This document shows positions 54,743 through 63,709 of a stretch of DNA of 64,000 nucleotides, piece after piece. Made by a program: the position numbers and the translations under genes. The stretch's first letter is position 1. Each line of letters begins with the position of its first letter. The stretch spans positions 558,001 through 622,000 of the forward strand of contig NZ_VFQF01000002.1 in the NCBI RefSeq assembly GCF_006717145.1. The letters are read 5' to 3'. The notes below the pieces were generated by a model that had not been told where the DNA came from, ran no database searches, and worked only from the letters and a program-made list of their open reading frames with translations. The DNA comes from Humibacillus xanthopallidus (GTDB taxonomy: Bacteria > Actinomycetota > Actinomycetes > Actinomycetales > Dermatophilaceae).

Positions 54743-55663
54743 TCACGGGGTGACCGTGGTGGGATCGGACGACGTGCCGCTCCCACCACGCTCGTAGCCC
54801 TCGGCCGTCTCTGCCGGCTCGCCGCGGTCGCCGCGGTCGCCGCGGTCGCCGCGGTCGCGCAGGGTCAGCCAGAGCCGGTGGGCGGTGATGACGGCGAGGG
54901 CCCAGGCGAGTCCGATGAGCCAGCCCGCGACGACGTCGGTCAGCCAGTGGTGGCCTAGGTAGACCCGTGAGAGCCCCATGAGCACGACGAACGCCGTGCC
55001 GACGGTGACGGCGAGGACCCGCTGCCACGTCGCGGTGGTCTCGATGAGCAGCAGGTAGACGATCATCGTGATGAGAACCGTGGCGTTGAGGGTGTGCCCG
55101 CTCGGGAACGAGGGTGACACCTCGAGCGGGGGCACCGCGAGGGCGGCCGGCGGGCGCGCCCGGTCGACCATGTCCTTGCCGACGACGGTCATGGTGACCG
55201 AGCCGGCCGCGGCGATGAGGGTGAGCACGACCGGGGTCCACGAGCGTCGCCAGAGCGCGATGGCGATGGCGCAGACGGCGGCGATGATCGGCATCCCCAC
55301 CGCACCGCCGAGGTCGGTGAAGGTCGTCACGGCACTGTCGAGCCCTGGCGTCCGCTGCGCCACCATCGCGTCGAGCACGGGCTGGTCGAGGCCGGCGAGG
55401 CCGTCGCGCTCGGTCAGGCTCTCGTAGACCTGCTCGACGCCCTCGACGAGCAGCGCCATCAGCCCGAGCGAGACCACCGCGAAGATGACGAACGCGAGGT
55501 GGGCCGCCGACCAGTCGACCACCCGGCCCGCGGCGGGGCGCACCGTGCGGGCGAGGGCGGTGAAGACCGACACGAGCCAGCGGCCGAAGCGGGTGTGCCA
55601 CGCCGTGAGATCGCGCGCACCGATCGTGTCGTCCGGCGTCTGGGGGTGCGTGGGCTCTGCCAT
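54743..55663 (-). CDS. PAP2-family membrane phosphatase
   Basis: 306 residues, about six membrane helices. Phosphatase motifs are complete: KDMVDRARPP (motif 1), SFPSGHT (motif 2), SRVYLGHHWLTDV (motif 3). It dephosphorylates lipid pyrophosphates or phosphatidate at the membrane. AAGGATGAGGG precedes ATG 55663. The C-terminal tail carries a repeated RGD triplet encoded by the tandem repeat at 54822. Convergent with the binding-protein gene. Confidence 0.93.
   Translation of the reverse strand: MAEPTHPQTPDDTIGARDLTAWHTRFGRWLVSVFTALARTVRPAAGRVVDWSAAHLAFVIFAVVSLGLMALLVEGVEQVYESLTERDGLAGLDQPVLDAMVAQRTPGLDSAVTTFTDLGGAVGMPIIAAVCAIAIALWRRSWTPVVLTLIAAAGSVTMTVVGKDMVDRARPPAALAVPPLEVSPSFPSGHTLNATVLITMIVYLLLIETTATWQRVLAVTVGTAFVVLMGLSRVYLGHHWLTDVVAGWLIGLAWALAVITAHRLWLTLRDRGDRGDRGDRGEPAETAEGYERGGSGTSSDPTTVTP
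54822..54857. repeat. 9-bp tandem repeat inside the PAP2 gene
   Basis: Four copies of CCGCGGTCG on the plus strand; on the coding strand they give the RGDRGDRGDRG tail of the phosphatase. In frame, so length changes would not disrupt the protein. Confidence 0.85.
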
Positions 55664-55781
55664 GCCCTCATCCTTACCCGAGACGCCCGTATGCCGCCCC
55701 CGACGGCATACGGCCGCCTGTCCTTGGCGGACGAGGGGCGGTCCGCGACACTGGGGCCCATGACACCGCTGGCGGGGACCG

Positions 55782-56141
55782 ATGCCGGCCTCGCCTGACG
55801 ACGGGCGAGCCTCCGCTGACGACGGTCGCACCTCGCGTCGGGTCGTCCAGCTCTGGGTGACGGCTGCCCTCGTGCTCGCGGGCTTCGACGTGGTCCTGCT
55901 CGGACTCGCCGTCTCCTTCGGCCCGTCGGGCCTCGGCGGTGACCGCACGCCGACCGGGTCGGACGAGACGCGGGCGCTCGTCGCGCAGGTGGCCGGCGTC
56001 GTCGGGCTCGCCCTCGGCGCCGCCGCGATCGTCGCGGCGGCCACCGTGCCGTCGGGGCGGGCCCGCGTCCGGGTGGTCCGGTGGGTCGTCGTCGCGCAGG
56101 CCTGCGCCGTGGCTGTCCTCCTCGGCTCGACGGTGGGGTGA
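55782..56141 (+). CDS. small membrane protein, unknown function
   Basis: 119 residues with three hydrophobic segments (LWVTAALVLAGFDVVLLGLAV, VAQVAGVVGLALGAAAIVAAA, WVVVAQACAVAVLLGSTVG). GGGGA precedes ATG 55782. No family recognised. It lies between the divergent PAP2 gene and tag. Confidence 0.65.
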   Translation: MPASPDDGRASADDGRTSRRVVQLWVTAALVLAGFDVVLLGLAVSFGPSGLGGDRTPTGSDETRALVAQVAGVVGLALGAAAIVAAATVPSGRARVRVVRWVVVAQACAVAVLLGSTVG

Positions 56142-56213
56142 GTCAGCGGTCGTCACCAGCCGGCAAGCCGGCCGGCCAGAGGTCGTGTCGGCGGCGTGTC
56201 CTAGGGTCGCGAC

Positions 56214-56801
56214 ATGACGGTCGTTGGTGCTGACGGGCTCGCCCGACCCCAGTGGGCTGCGGTCGACCCGCTGCTCATGGACTACTACGACACGGAGTGG
56301 GGCGTGCCGATCCGTGACGAGCGGGGTCTCTACGAGCGCATCTGCCTCGAAGGCTTCCAGTCAGGGCTCTCGTGGGCGACGATCCTGCGCAAGCGCCCCA
56401 ACTTCCGGGCCGCCTTCGCCGACTTCGACCCTGACGTCGTCGCGGGCTACTCCGAGGTCGACGTGGAGCGGCTGCTCGGCGATGCGGGCATCGTGCGGCA
56501 CCGCGGCAAGATCCAGGCGACGATCACCAACGCGAGGGCCACCGTCGCCCTGCGCGAGGAGGGTGGGCTCGTCGACTTCGTGTGGGGCTTCCAGCCGCCC
56601 GACACGCCCCGCCCGCGCGACTACAGCGACGTGCCCACGGTCTCGGAGGAGTCGAAGGCGCTGTCGAAGGCCTTGCGCAAGAAGGGCTTTGCCTTCGTCG
56701 GCCCCACGACGATGTATGCGCTCATGGAGGCCGTCGGCATCGTCGACACGCACCTCATGACGAGCCACCGCCGGGGCAGCTCGGGCGTCTGGCCCTCCTG
56801 A
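56214..56801 (+). CDS. tag: DNA-3-methyladenine glycosylase I
   Basis: 195 residues, the usual Tag size. Family motifs: MDYYDTEWGVPIRDERGLYE, EGFQSGLSWATILRKRPNFR, KKGFAFVGPTTMYALMEAVG, and the C-terminal TH of VDTHLMTSH. It excises 3-methyladenine from alkylated DNA (base excision repair). The N-terminal zinc-snap Cys of E. coli Tag is absent, as in some homologues. ATG 56214. Convergent with the CrtI-like gene (9-base gap). Confidence 0.95.
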   Translation: MTVVGADGLARPQWAAVDPLLMDYYDTEWGVPIRDERGLYERICLEGFQSGLSWATILRKRPNFRAAFADFDPDVVAGYSEVDVERLLGDAGIVRHRGKIQATITNARATVALREEGGLVDFVWGFQPPDTPRPRDYSDVPTVSEESKALSKALRKKGFAFVGPTTMYALMEAVGIVDTHLMTSHRRGSSGVWPS

Positions 56802-56810
56802 ACAGAGCGC

Positions 56811-58367
56811 TCAGGCGAGCAGTGCCCGGGCAGCGTTGTGCCCGGGGATGCCGCTCACGCCCCCACCGCGACGCGCGCCGGCGCCCGCGAGCAGCACGTT
56901 GCCGTATGCCGTCTCGACACCCCACGTGCCCACCTCTGCCTCCCGCTCCGCCCAGGGCCACTGCAGCGAGCGGTGGAAGATGTTGCCGCCCGGCAGGCCC
57001 ACGCTGCGCTCGAGGTCGACCGGGCTCTTGACCTCGATGCACGGCTCCCCGTCGTCGTCACGGGCCACGACGTCTGAGATCGGTTCTGCGAGAACGGAGT
57101 CGAGCGAGCGCAACGTCGCCGCGAGGGCATCGCGGGTCGCGACCTCGTTGTCGTCGCGGAAGAGCCGTGTCGGCAGGTGCAGGCCGAAGAGGGTCAGCGT
57201 CTGCGCGTCGCTGGCCGCGAGGTCGGGCCCGAGGATGGAGCGGTCGCTCAGGGTGTGGCAGTAGATCTCGCACGGCGGGAGGTCAGGGATGCGCCCGCCG
57301 GCCGCGGCGGCATACGCCTGCTCGAGCTGGGCGTAGCCCTCGTTGATGTGGAACGTGCCCGCGAAGGCGGCGGTCGGCTCCACCGACGCGTCGCGGAGGC
57401 GGGGGAGCCTGGTGAGCAGCATGTTGACCTTGAGCTGGGCGCCTTCGACGTCGGCCTCGGTCTCGACGGGGGCGGCGCCGGCTGCGGCGAGCAGGCGGTT
57501 GAGGACGGCCGGCGCGCAGCCGGCGACGAGGGTGGAGCCGGTGGCGCGCCCGTGGCCTGCGCTGCCGCCGGCCCACGCGACCTCGCCGGTCGAGGGGTCG
57601 GCCGAGGTCACCGCGGCCCCGGTGAGGATCGTCGCGCCCGCCGAGACCGCTGCTGCGGCAAGGGAGTCCGTCAGGGCGCCCATCCCTCCGACCGGCACGT
57701 CCCAGTCGCCGGTGCCGCCGCCGATGAGGTGGTAGAGGAAGCAGATGTTCTGGCGCAGGTCGCGCTCGCCGAGCGATGCGAAGGTGCCGATGAGGGCGTC
57801 GGTCGCGATGATGCCGCGTAGCGTGTCGTCGGTCGTGACGGACTCGATGAGATCGCCGAGGCGGCGGTCCGTGAGGGCGTCGAAGAGCTCGTTGTCGTCG
57901 ACGAGCGCGCGCACGTCGGCAGACGAGCGCAGCGGCTCGAGCACGGTCGGGAAGACGCGCTCCGCGAGGCGCGTCATCCGGCCGTAGAAGTCGGTCCAGC
58001 CGGCATGGGCGGCGTCCGAACCGGTGAGGGCGCGGAAGGCTGCGCGGGTGCCGGCCTCGTCGGCGTTGTCGACGAGCAGCCCCTGGTCGGGGCCGTTCGG
58101 CACCGGCGTGTAGGAGGAGTAGCGCCGCCGGATGAGGCGCAGGTCGAGGTCGAGGTCGGTGAGGATCTGCCGCGGCAGCAGCGACACGAGGTAGGAGTAG
58201 CGCGAGAGGCGTGCGTCGACGCCGCTGAAGGCCCGGGCCGACACGGCGGCGCCCCCGACGTGGTCGCTCCGCTCGAGCACGAGCACCGAGCGGCCCGCCC
58301 TGGCGAGGTAGGCGGCCGCGGTCAGGCCGTTGTGTCCGGCCCCGATGATGACGTCGTCGTAGCGCAC
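56811..58367 (-). CDS. phytoene-desaturase-like FAD oxidoreductase
   Basis: 518 residues. N-terminal Rossmann motif VIIGAGHNGLTAAAYLARAG with ERSDHVGGAA, and C-terminal NVLLAGAGARRGGGVSGIPG. It belongs to the CrtI/'NAD(P)/FAD-dependent oxidoreductase' family. With no carotenoid genes around, a role in carotenoid synthesis is not supported; many actinobacterial relatives (PYROXD2-like) are of unknown function. GTG 58367 is the start. Confidence 0.9.
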   Translation of the reverse strand: MRYDDVIIGAGHNGLTAAAYLARAGRSVLVLERSDHVGGAAVSARAFSGVDARLSRYSYLVSLLPRQILTDLDLDLRLIRRRYSSYTPVPNGPDQGLLVDNADEAGTRAAFRALTGSDAAHAGWTDFYGRMTRLAERVFPTVLEPLRSSADVRALVDDNELFDALTDRRLGDLIESVTTDDTLRGIIATDALIGTFASLGERDLRQNICFLYHLIGGGTGDWDVPVGGMGALTDSLAAAAVSAGATILTGAAVTSADPSTGEVAWAGGSAGHGRATGSTLVAGCAPAVLNRLLAAAGAAPVETEADVEGAQLKVNMLLTRLPRLRDASVEPTAAFAGTFHINEGYAQLEQAYAAAAGGRIPDLPPCEIYCHTLSDRSILGPDLAASDAQTLTLFGLHLPTRLFRDDNEVATRDALAATLRSLDSVLAEPISDVVARDDDGEPCIEVKSPVDLERSVGLPGGNIFHRSLQWPWAEREAEVGTWGVETAYGNVLLAGAGARRGGGVSGIPGHNAARALLA

Positions 58368-58428
58368 CCCGTCACCCTAGGTGACCACCGGCGCCCGGAG
58401 CCCACCGCGGACCCAGTGCTCCCGTCAG

Positions 58429-58578
58429 CAATCGAAAGAGCAGTTCGTCGCCGTCGTGCGCGACCGTCAGCAATCGAAAGAGCAGTTCGTCGCCGTGGGG
58501 CGCGCCAGCGCGGTCGCGTGGAGGACGACTAACTGCTCTTTCGATTGCGGGGAGGACGACGAACTGCTCTTTCGATTT
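58429..58578. repeat. array of four 22-bp repeat units, locus 3
   Basis: Two direct copies (58429-58450 and 58471-58492) and two inverted copies (58526-58547 and 58557-58578) of the locus 1 unit; several are identical to the locus 1 copies. Direct copies lie left, inverted copies right, as at the other loci. The array fills the gap between the SGNH esterase stop and the CrtI-like gene start, both on the minus strand. Confidence 0.9.
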
Positions 58579-58592
58579 GGGTGGGGTGGTGC

Positions 58593-59648
58593 TCAGCCTC
58601 GGGCGGCGAGCTGGCGCGCGTCGTAGAGGCGGTCGGCGGCGTCGATGCTCGCGCGGCTCGACAGGTCGACCCCGGCCCGTGCGGCTGCCGCCTTGGCGGC
58701 TGCGGTGGTGAGGTCGGGAGCAGCGATGCGCTCGGGCTTGATCGTGCGGTCGGCGGCGGCATACCGCTGGGCGTCGCTCGCCAGCTTGGCCGCGGACCTC
58801 TCGGCCTTGGCCGTCGTCGCGGCGACGGTGAGCGTCGTCGTCAGGCCGAAGGCGGGCTTCGTCACGACGGCGTAGCCGTCACGGTGACCCGCGATGTTGG
58901 GGTGGTAGCTCTCGCTGATCGGGCTGGACAGGCCGTTGAGCCACTCGACGGTGTCGCACACCGCGTGCCCGACGAACTTCGTCGTGGGGTTGGCGAACTG
59001 GAAGCCCGCCGCCGCTGCCGCGGTCTGCGTCTTGCTGTTGAGCAGGTCGGCGGTGGCGTTGAGCCGCGACTCCTCCGTGGGCGAGAACCACGTGAGCGCG
59101 TTGCAGTCCTGGCCGTTGAAGATCCGCGGGTAGCCGACGACGATGACGCGCGCGTTGGGCGCCTTGCTCTTGATCGAGGCGTAGAGCGTCGTGAGGCGAC
59201 CCGGGAGGGTGTTCGTGATGACGCTGTTGGCCTTGTCGATCGCGCCGTAGCAGTTGCTCAGCCAGCTCGGCTGGGCGCAGGTCGTCAGGACGCTCGCGAA
59301 GCCGGCGTCGTTGCCACCGACCGAGATCGTCACGTATGCCGTCGTGCTCGTGAGCGCCGACAGCTGGGTGTTGGTCACATCGGCGACCGTCGCCCCCGAG
59401 CAGGCGCGGAAGTTGAGGGTGAGGCTGAGGGCCGACGCGTCGAGCGAGGGGTAGGCGTAGACCGAGCGCTGGCACGACGTGCCGTCGCTGATGTAGGTGC
59501 GGGTGCCGACCCCGGACGAGTACGAGTCGCCGAGCGCGACATAGCTCGTGCCGGCCGCGGTGGCGGGCGAGCCGAGGGAGAGGGCGACGGCGGCTCCGGT
59601 GAGGGCGGTGGCTCCGGCGGCGGCGAGACGAGAGGACAAGCGCTTCAC
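58593..59648 (-). CDS. secreted SGNH/GDSL-family esterase
   Basis: 351 residues. Signal peptide (RLAAAGATALTGAAVALSLG). SGNH blocks: GDSYSSGVGTRTY (Ser), GACSG-type region ACSGATVADV (Gly), SVGGNDAGF (Asn), and SYHPNIAGHRDGY (His). The cysteines fit the disulfides of Streptomyces GDSL lipases. A C-terminal helical extension of about 75 residues (Ala/Lys-rich, TAKAERSAAKLASDAQRY) follows the catalytic domain. GTG 59648 has AAAGGAGTG before it. Hydrolyses esters outside the cell. Confidence 0.9.
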   Translation of the reverse strand: MKRLSSRLAAAGATALTGAAVALSLGSPATAAGTSYVALGDSYSSGVGTRTYISDGTSCQRSVYAYPSLDASALSLTLNFRACSGATVADVTNTQLSALTSTTAYVTISVGGNDAGFASVLTTCAQPSWLSNCYGAIDKANSVITNTLPGRLTTLYASIKSKAPNARVIVVGYPRIFNGQDCNALTWFSPTEESRLNATADLLNSKTQTAAAAAGFQFANPTTKFVGHAVCDTVEWLNGLSSPISESYHPNIAGHRDGYAVVTKPAFGLTTTLTVAATTAKAERSAAKLASDAQRYAAADRTIKPERIAAPDLTTAAAKAAAARAGVDLSSRASIDAADRLYDARQLAARG

Positions 59649-59786
59649 GACACACTCCTTTGTGGATCGGGGGACTTGCTGCTGAAGGCCGTCGACACTC
59701 CTCGAGCTCTCCGTCGACGCCTCAGCAGGACCACGTGATCCCCTCGGCATCGTGTGTGTCTCACGCCCTCTACCGGACAGTAGGGC

Positions 59787-61046
59787 TCAGGCGGTGGCCC
59801 CGCCAGCGGAAACGGCGCGACCGCCGGCCGGCTGCTCCGTCGCCTCGGGCGCGGTGTGCCCGGCGCCGTCGTCGGCGGGCTGGGCCGACGGTCCGGTGGC
59901 CTCGTCGGACGCCCCGGTGGCGGAGGCGGACGGTCCGGAAGGCTCGTCGACGATCGTGTGGGGCGCGTGCACCGTGTGGTCGCGCTGGTCACCGAGCAGG
60001 GCACCCACCCACAGCGACTGTGGGTCGACGTCGACGAGCACCGCCTTGACGAGCAGCGTGAGCGGCACGGCCATGATGGCGCCGATCGGGCCGAGGATGC
60101 CGGCCCAGACGATGAGCGAGAGGAAGGTGAGGGTCGCCGACAGCCCGACGGCGTCGCCCACGAGCTTGGGCTGGATCACCGACTGGATGACGAGGTTGAC
60201 GACGCTGTAGAGCACGATGACGGTCAGGGCGAGGCTCGGGCCGCCCTCGAGCAGGGCCAGGATCGTCGGCGGCACGAGACCGATGAGGAAGCCGATGTTG
60301 GGGATGTAGTTCGTGATGAAGGCGAGCAGACCCCAGAGCACCGGCGCCGGCACGCCGAGGGCCCAGAGCAGGAGCGTGTCGATGATGGCGACGGCGAGGC
60401 CGAAGATCGTCGAGACGAGCAGGTAGCGCCGCGTGCCGTGCGTGAAGCCCGACATCGCCGCGACGAAGCCGGGACGCTCGTGGCGCAGCCGGTCGAGCGA
60501 GGTCGTGAACGAGCTCGAGTCCATGCAGGTGAAGAGCACGAGGGTGAGGATGAAGGCGATGCTCGTCAGGGACGAGAGCAGCCCGCCCAGCAGCCCGCCG
60601 AGGAAGCTGACCACCTTGCCGAGGTTGAGCGAGGAGAGCATCGTCTGGGCCTGCTCCGGGGTGACCCCGAGCGAGGTCAGCCACTGCTTGACGTCGTTCG
60701 TCAGCGCGGTGGCCTGGTCGGCATACTGCGGGACGATCGCGGCGAACCGGGCGACCGAGACGACGAGCAGCGCGACGAAGGCGACGACGCCCACGGTGAC
60801 GGTGAGGATCGCGGCGAGGGCGCCCACCCAGACGGGCAGGCCGCGGCCGACGAGGTAGGTGCGGATCGGCGCCACCGTGATCGTGAGGACGAGCGCGAGG
60901 AACGTCGGGGCGATGATGGACGAGAGGCGGTTCAGCCCCACGATGAGCACGAACGCCGCCGCCATCCCGACGATGATCAGGAAGCCGCGCGGCAGCAGGG
61001 GGTTCGGTTCGCGTCGTGCTCGCAGCGCAGCAGGGTTGGCGCTCAT
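59787..61046 (-). CDS. AI-2E (PerM) family membrane transporter
   Basis: 419 residues, about eight membrane helices. FITNYIPNIGFLIGLVPPTILALLEGG and VIQSVIQPKLVGDAVGLSATLTFLSLI, with PIGAIMAVPLTLLVKAVLVD, are the AI-2E/PerM family signatures. The C-terminal tail of about 75 residues is acidic, Ala/Gly/Pro-rich and probably disordered. CGGAG precedes ATG 61046. The family exports small molecules or ions; despite its name, autoinducer export is not established here. Confidence 0.92.
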   Translation of the reverse strand: MSANPAALRARREPNPLLPRGFLIIVGMAAAFVLIVGLNRLSSIIAPTFLALVLTITVAPIRTYLVGRGLPVWVGALAAILTVTVGVVAFVALLVVSVARFAAIVPQYADQATALTNDVKQWLTSLGVTPEQAQTMLSSLNLGKVVSFLGGLLGGLLSSLTSIAFILTLVLFTCMDSSSFTTSLDRLRHERPGFVAAMSGFTHGTRRYLLVSTIFGLAVAIIDTLLLWALGVPAPVLWGLLAFITNYIPNIGFLIGLVPPTILALLEGGPSLALTVIVLYSVVNLVIQSVIQPKLVGDAVGLSATLTFLSLIVWAGILGPIGAIMAVPLTLLVKAVLVDVDPQSLWVGALLGDQRDHTVHAPHTIVDEPSGPSASATGASDEATGPSAQPADDGAGHTAPEATEQPAGGRAVSAGGATA

Positions 61047-61243
61047 CGATCTCCGTCCGTGGTGACCCGGCCGACGCCGGCCGCCGACCACCCGCCCAGC
61101 GTCGCAGAGCGCCGCTCGGCCACCCTCACCCGCAGCGGGTGAAGGAGCGGGGGCCACGGGCGTCCTAGATTCTGGGGAGGCGGGCGGCGCGGCCCGGCGA
61201 CGGCTCGGCGGGACGGTCTCGCCGGCTGCGAGAGGGAGCAACC

Positions 61244-61810
61244 GTGGACTGGACCCTGATCAACTGGAAGCTGCTCGTGACCCAGGGGGTCATCGGCGTC
61301 GTCTTCGGAGTCGTCGCGATGGTCTGGCCCATCGCGAGCGTCGTCACGCTCGTCGTGCTGTGGGGCATCTTCGCCCTCGTCGACGGGGTCGGGTCGATCG
61401 TCGCCGCCTTCCGCGCCCAGGGTGGCGGCGCGAAGACCTGGCTCGTCGTCATCGGCGCCATCTCGATCCTCGCCGGCCTCTATGCCGTCATCCACCCGGG
61501 GACGGCCCTCGTCGCGCTGACCTGGGCGGTCGGGCTGTGGCTCATCATCCGGGCCGCCTACGACCTCTATGCGGCGTTCGCCTTCACCGACGACGGGGTG
61601 CCGCGCTGGCTGCGTGTCGTCGGAGCCGTGCTGCTCGGCATCGCCGGCTTCATCATCGTGACCCACCCGGGCACGGCCGCCCTCGCCTTCACCGTCTGGA
61701 TCGGCCTGCTCGCGCTGCTCTGGGGAGTCCTGCTCGTCGTCGCCGGCCTCGTGCTGCGCTCGGCGGTCAAGAAGACCGTCGCGGCCGGCGCTGCCACGAC
61801 CGGGGTATGA
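61244..61810 (+). CDS. HdeD-family membrane protein (DUF308)
   Basis: 188 residues, six membrane helices in three pairs (for example INWKLLVTQGVIGVVFGVVAMV, KTWLVVIGAISILAGLYAVIHPG, RWLRVVGAVLLGIAGFIIVTHPG). The repeated G-I-x-x-x-x-HPG pattern is HdeD/DUF308. HdeD is tied to acid resistance in enterobacteria; here the role is unknown. GAGAGGGAG precedes GTG 61244. Confidence 0.92.
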   Translation: MDWTLINWKLLVTQGVIGVVFGVVAMVWPIASVVTLVVLWGIFALVDGVGSIVAAFRAQGGGAKTWLVVIGAISILAGLYAVIHPGTALVALTWAVGLWLIIRAAYDLYAAFAFTDDGVPRWLRVVGAVLLGIAGFIIVTHPGTAALAFTVWIGLLALLWGVLLVVAGLVLRSAVKKTVAAGAATTGV

Positions 61811-61870
61811 GGTGACCGCCACGTCGCCGGGGGGCGACGTGGCCATGCCCGCTCTGCGGGGGCAGTGCGC

Positions 61871-63667
61871 ATGACCGACGAACCGGCAACGAGCGAATCC
61901 GCAAGCGACGCAGCACCGCTCACGCGGCGTGCACGTCGCGAGAAGGAGCGGGTGGAGGAGCGCGCCCGCGCGTCGGCCCGCCGCCGGCCGGACCGCAAGC
62001 GGCTGCGGCACGACGCGACCGCCGGCCTCGTGCTCGGCATCGAGAGCGTTCCCGACGGCCTCGCGAGCGGGCTGCTCGCCGGGGTCAACCCGCTCGCCGG
62101 GCTCTACGCCTACCTCTTCGGGATGGTGGGAGCGGCCTTCGTCACGAGCAGCACCTTCATGGCGGTGCAGGCGACCGGTGCGATGTCCCTCGTCGTCGCC
62201 GACGCCGGTCTCGGCGGGGCCCCCGACCCGGAGCGCGCGCTCTTCACCCTCGCCGTGCTGACGGGGATCGTGATGATCGCCGCAGGTCTGCTCCGTGGTG
62301 GCACCCTGCTGCGCTTCGTGCCCACTGCGGTCATGACGGGCTTCGTCACCGCGGTCGGCGTCAACATCGTGCTGGGCCAGCTGGGCTCCTTCACCGGGGC
62401 CACGCTCGAGGGGTCCGGCAGGCTCGCCAAGACGCTCGACCTGCTGCTGCACCCGGGGCGCATCGACCTCGCGTCGCTGCTCGTCGGGGTCGTCACCGTG
62501 GCGGGGATCGTGCTGCTCCAGCGGACCCGACTCGGGGCGATGGGCCTCGTCGTGGCCGTCGTCCTCGGGTCGGCGCTCGCGGCGTGGTTCCGCTGGGCCT
62601 TCGGCGCCGACGTGCAGGTGGTGGCCGACATCGCCGACGTGCCCAGCTCGTTGCCGATGCCGGTGCTGCCGTCGCTGCCGGACGTGCCGAGCCTGCTCGT
62701 CCCGGCGCTGTCCCTCGCGTTCATCGGGCTCGTGCAGGGTGCGGCGGTCTCAGCCGGGGTGCCCAACCCCGACGGGCGCGTCTCCGACCCGTCGCGCGAC
62801 TTCGTCGGGCAGGGCGTCGGCAACCTTGTGTCGGGAATCTTCCGCGGCATGCCGGTCGGCGGGTCGATGTCGGCATCGGCCCTCGTCACGGCGAGCGGTG
62901 CCCGCAGCCGCCTCGCACTGGTCTTCGCCGGCGGGGTCATGGCCGTCGTCATCCTCGCCTTCTCCGAGGTCGTCGGTCTCGTCGCGATGCCCGCCCTCGC
63001 GGCCCTGCTCATCGTCGTCGGGGTCGGTGCGATCAAGCCCGACCGGGTGCGCTCCGTCGTCAAGACCGGCCGGCTGCAGACCGTCGTCCTGGCCGTGACC
63101 TTCGTGCTGACCCTCGTCGTGCCGGTGCAGTACGCCGTGCTCCTCGGGGTGGCGCTCGCGATCGTGCTGCACGTCGTCGAGCAGTCCAACCGCGTCCGCG
63201 TGACGCGCCTGCTCATCGAGGACGACGGGCGTATGCGTGAGGTCGAGCCCCCGCCCACCGTGCCGCCCCACGAGGTGGTCGTCCTCCAGCCCTACGGCAG
63301 CCTCTTCTTCGCGAGTGCGCCCACGCTGCGCGACCGGCTCCCGGCCCTCGACGCCGACAGCCAGGGATCGGTGGTGATCCTCAGGATGCGGGGTGTCGAC
63401 GAGATCGGCCTCTCGCTCATCGGGGTGCTCCGTGAGTATGCCGCGACGCTCGCTGCGCACGACTGCTCCCTCGTGCTGACGCTCGGCAGCCACCGGGTCC
63501 TGGGTCAGCTCGAGCACGAAGGGCTCGTGGAGGCCCTGGGGGAGGGCGCCGTCTACATGGGCACCGAGTGGCGTGGTGAGACGGTGCGTCGCGCCTACGT
63601 CGAGGCCCTCGAACGCCTTGACACGCCCGGCAATCGGCCCCCGACGGCGTCGCGGGACCTAGGCTGA
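61871..63667 (+). CDS. SulP-family transporter with STAS domain (second copy)
   Basis: 598 residues from ATG 61871 (GTG 61865 is an alternative). An unusual Arg/Glu-rich basic N-terminus of about 50 residues precedes the SulP core (DATAGLVLGIESVPDGLASGLLAGVNPL, VPTAVMTGFVTAVGVNIVLGQ, GMPVGGSMSASALVTASGARS). A C-terminal STAS domain follows (VVILRMRGVDEIGLSLIGVL). It is only distantly like the SulP at 16430. Anion substrate unknown. HdeD lies just upstream. Confidence 0.92.
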   Translation: MTDEPATSESASDAAPLTRRARREKERVEERARASARRRPDRKRLRHDATAGLVLGIESVPDGLASGLLAGVNPLAGLYAYLFGMVGAAFVTSSTFMAVQATGAMSLVVADAGLGGAPDPERALFTLAVLTGIVMIAAGLLRGGTLLRFVPTAVMTGFVTAVGVNIVLGQLGSFTGATLEGSGRLAKTLDLLLHPGRIDLASLLVGVVTVAGIVLLQRTRLGAMGLVVAVVLGSALAAWFRWAFGADVQVVADIADVPSSLPMPVLPSLPDVPSLLVPALSLAFIGLVQGAAVSAGVPNPDGRVSDPSRDFVGQGVGNLVSGIFRGMPVGGSMSASALVTASGARSRLALVFAGGVMAVVILAFSEVVGLVAMPALAALLIVVGVGAIKPDRVRSVVKTGRLQTVVLAVTFVLTLVVPVQYAVLLGVALAIVLHVVEQSNRVRVTRLLIEDDGRMREVEPPPTVPPHEVVVLQPYGSLFFASAPTLRDRLPALDADSQGSVVILRMRGVDEIGLSLIGVLREYAATLAAHDCSLVLTLGSHRVLGQLEHEGLVEALGEGAVYMGTEWRGETVRRAYVEALERLDTPGNRPPTASRDLG

Positions 63668-63709
63668 CGGCATACGGGCTGTCGGTGCCCGCCGGTGAAG
63701 GAGGACGTC

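Noticed and set aside
56811-58367. Carotenoid biosynthesis gene crtI
   Set aside because: No crtB, crtE or other carotenoid genes nearby, and the sequence fits the broader PYROXD2-like family equally well.
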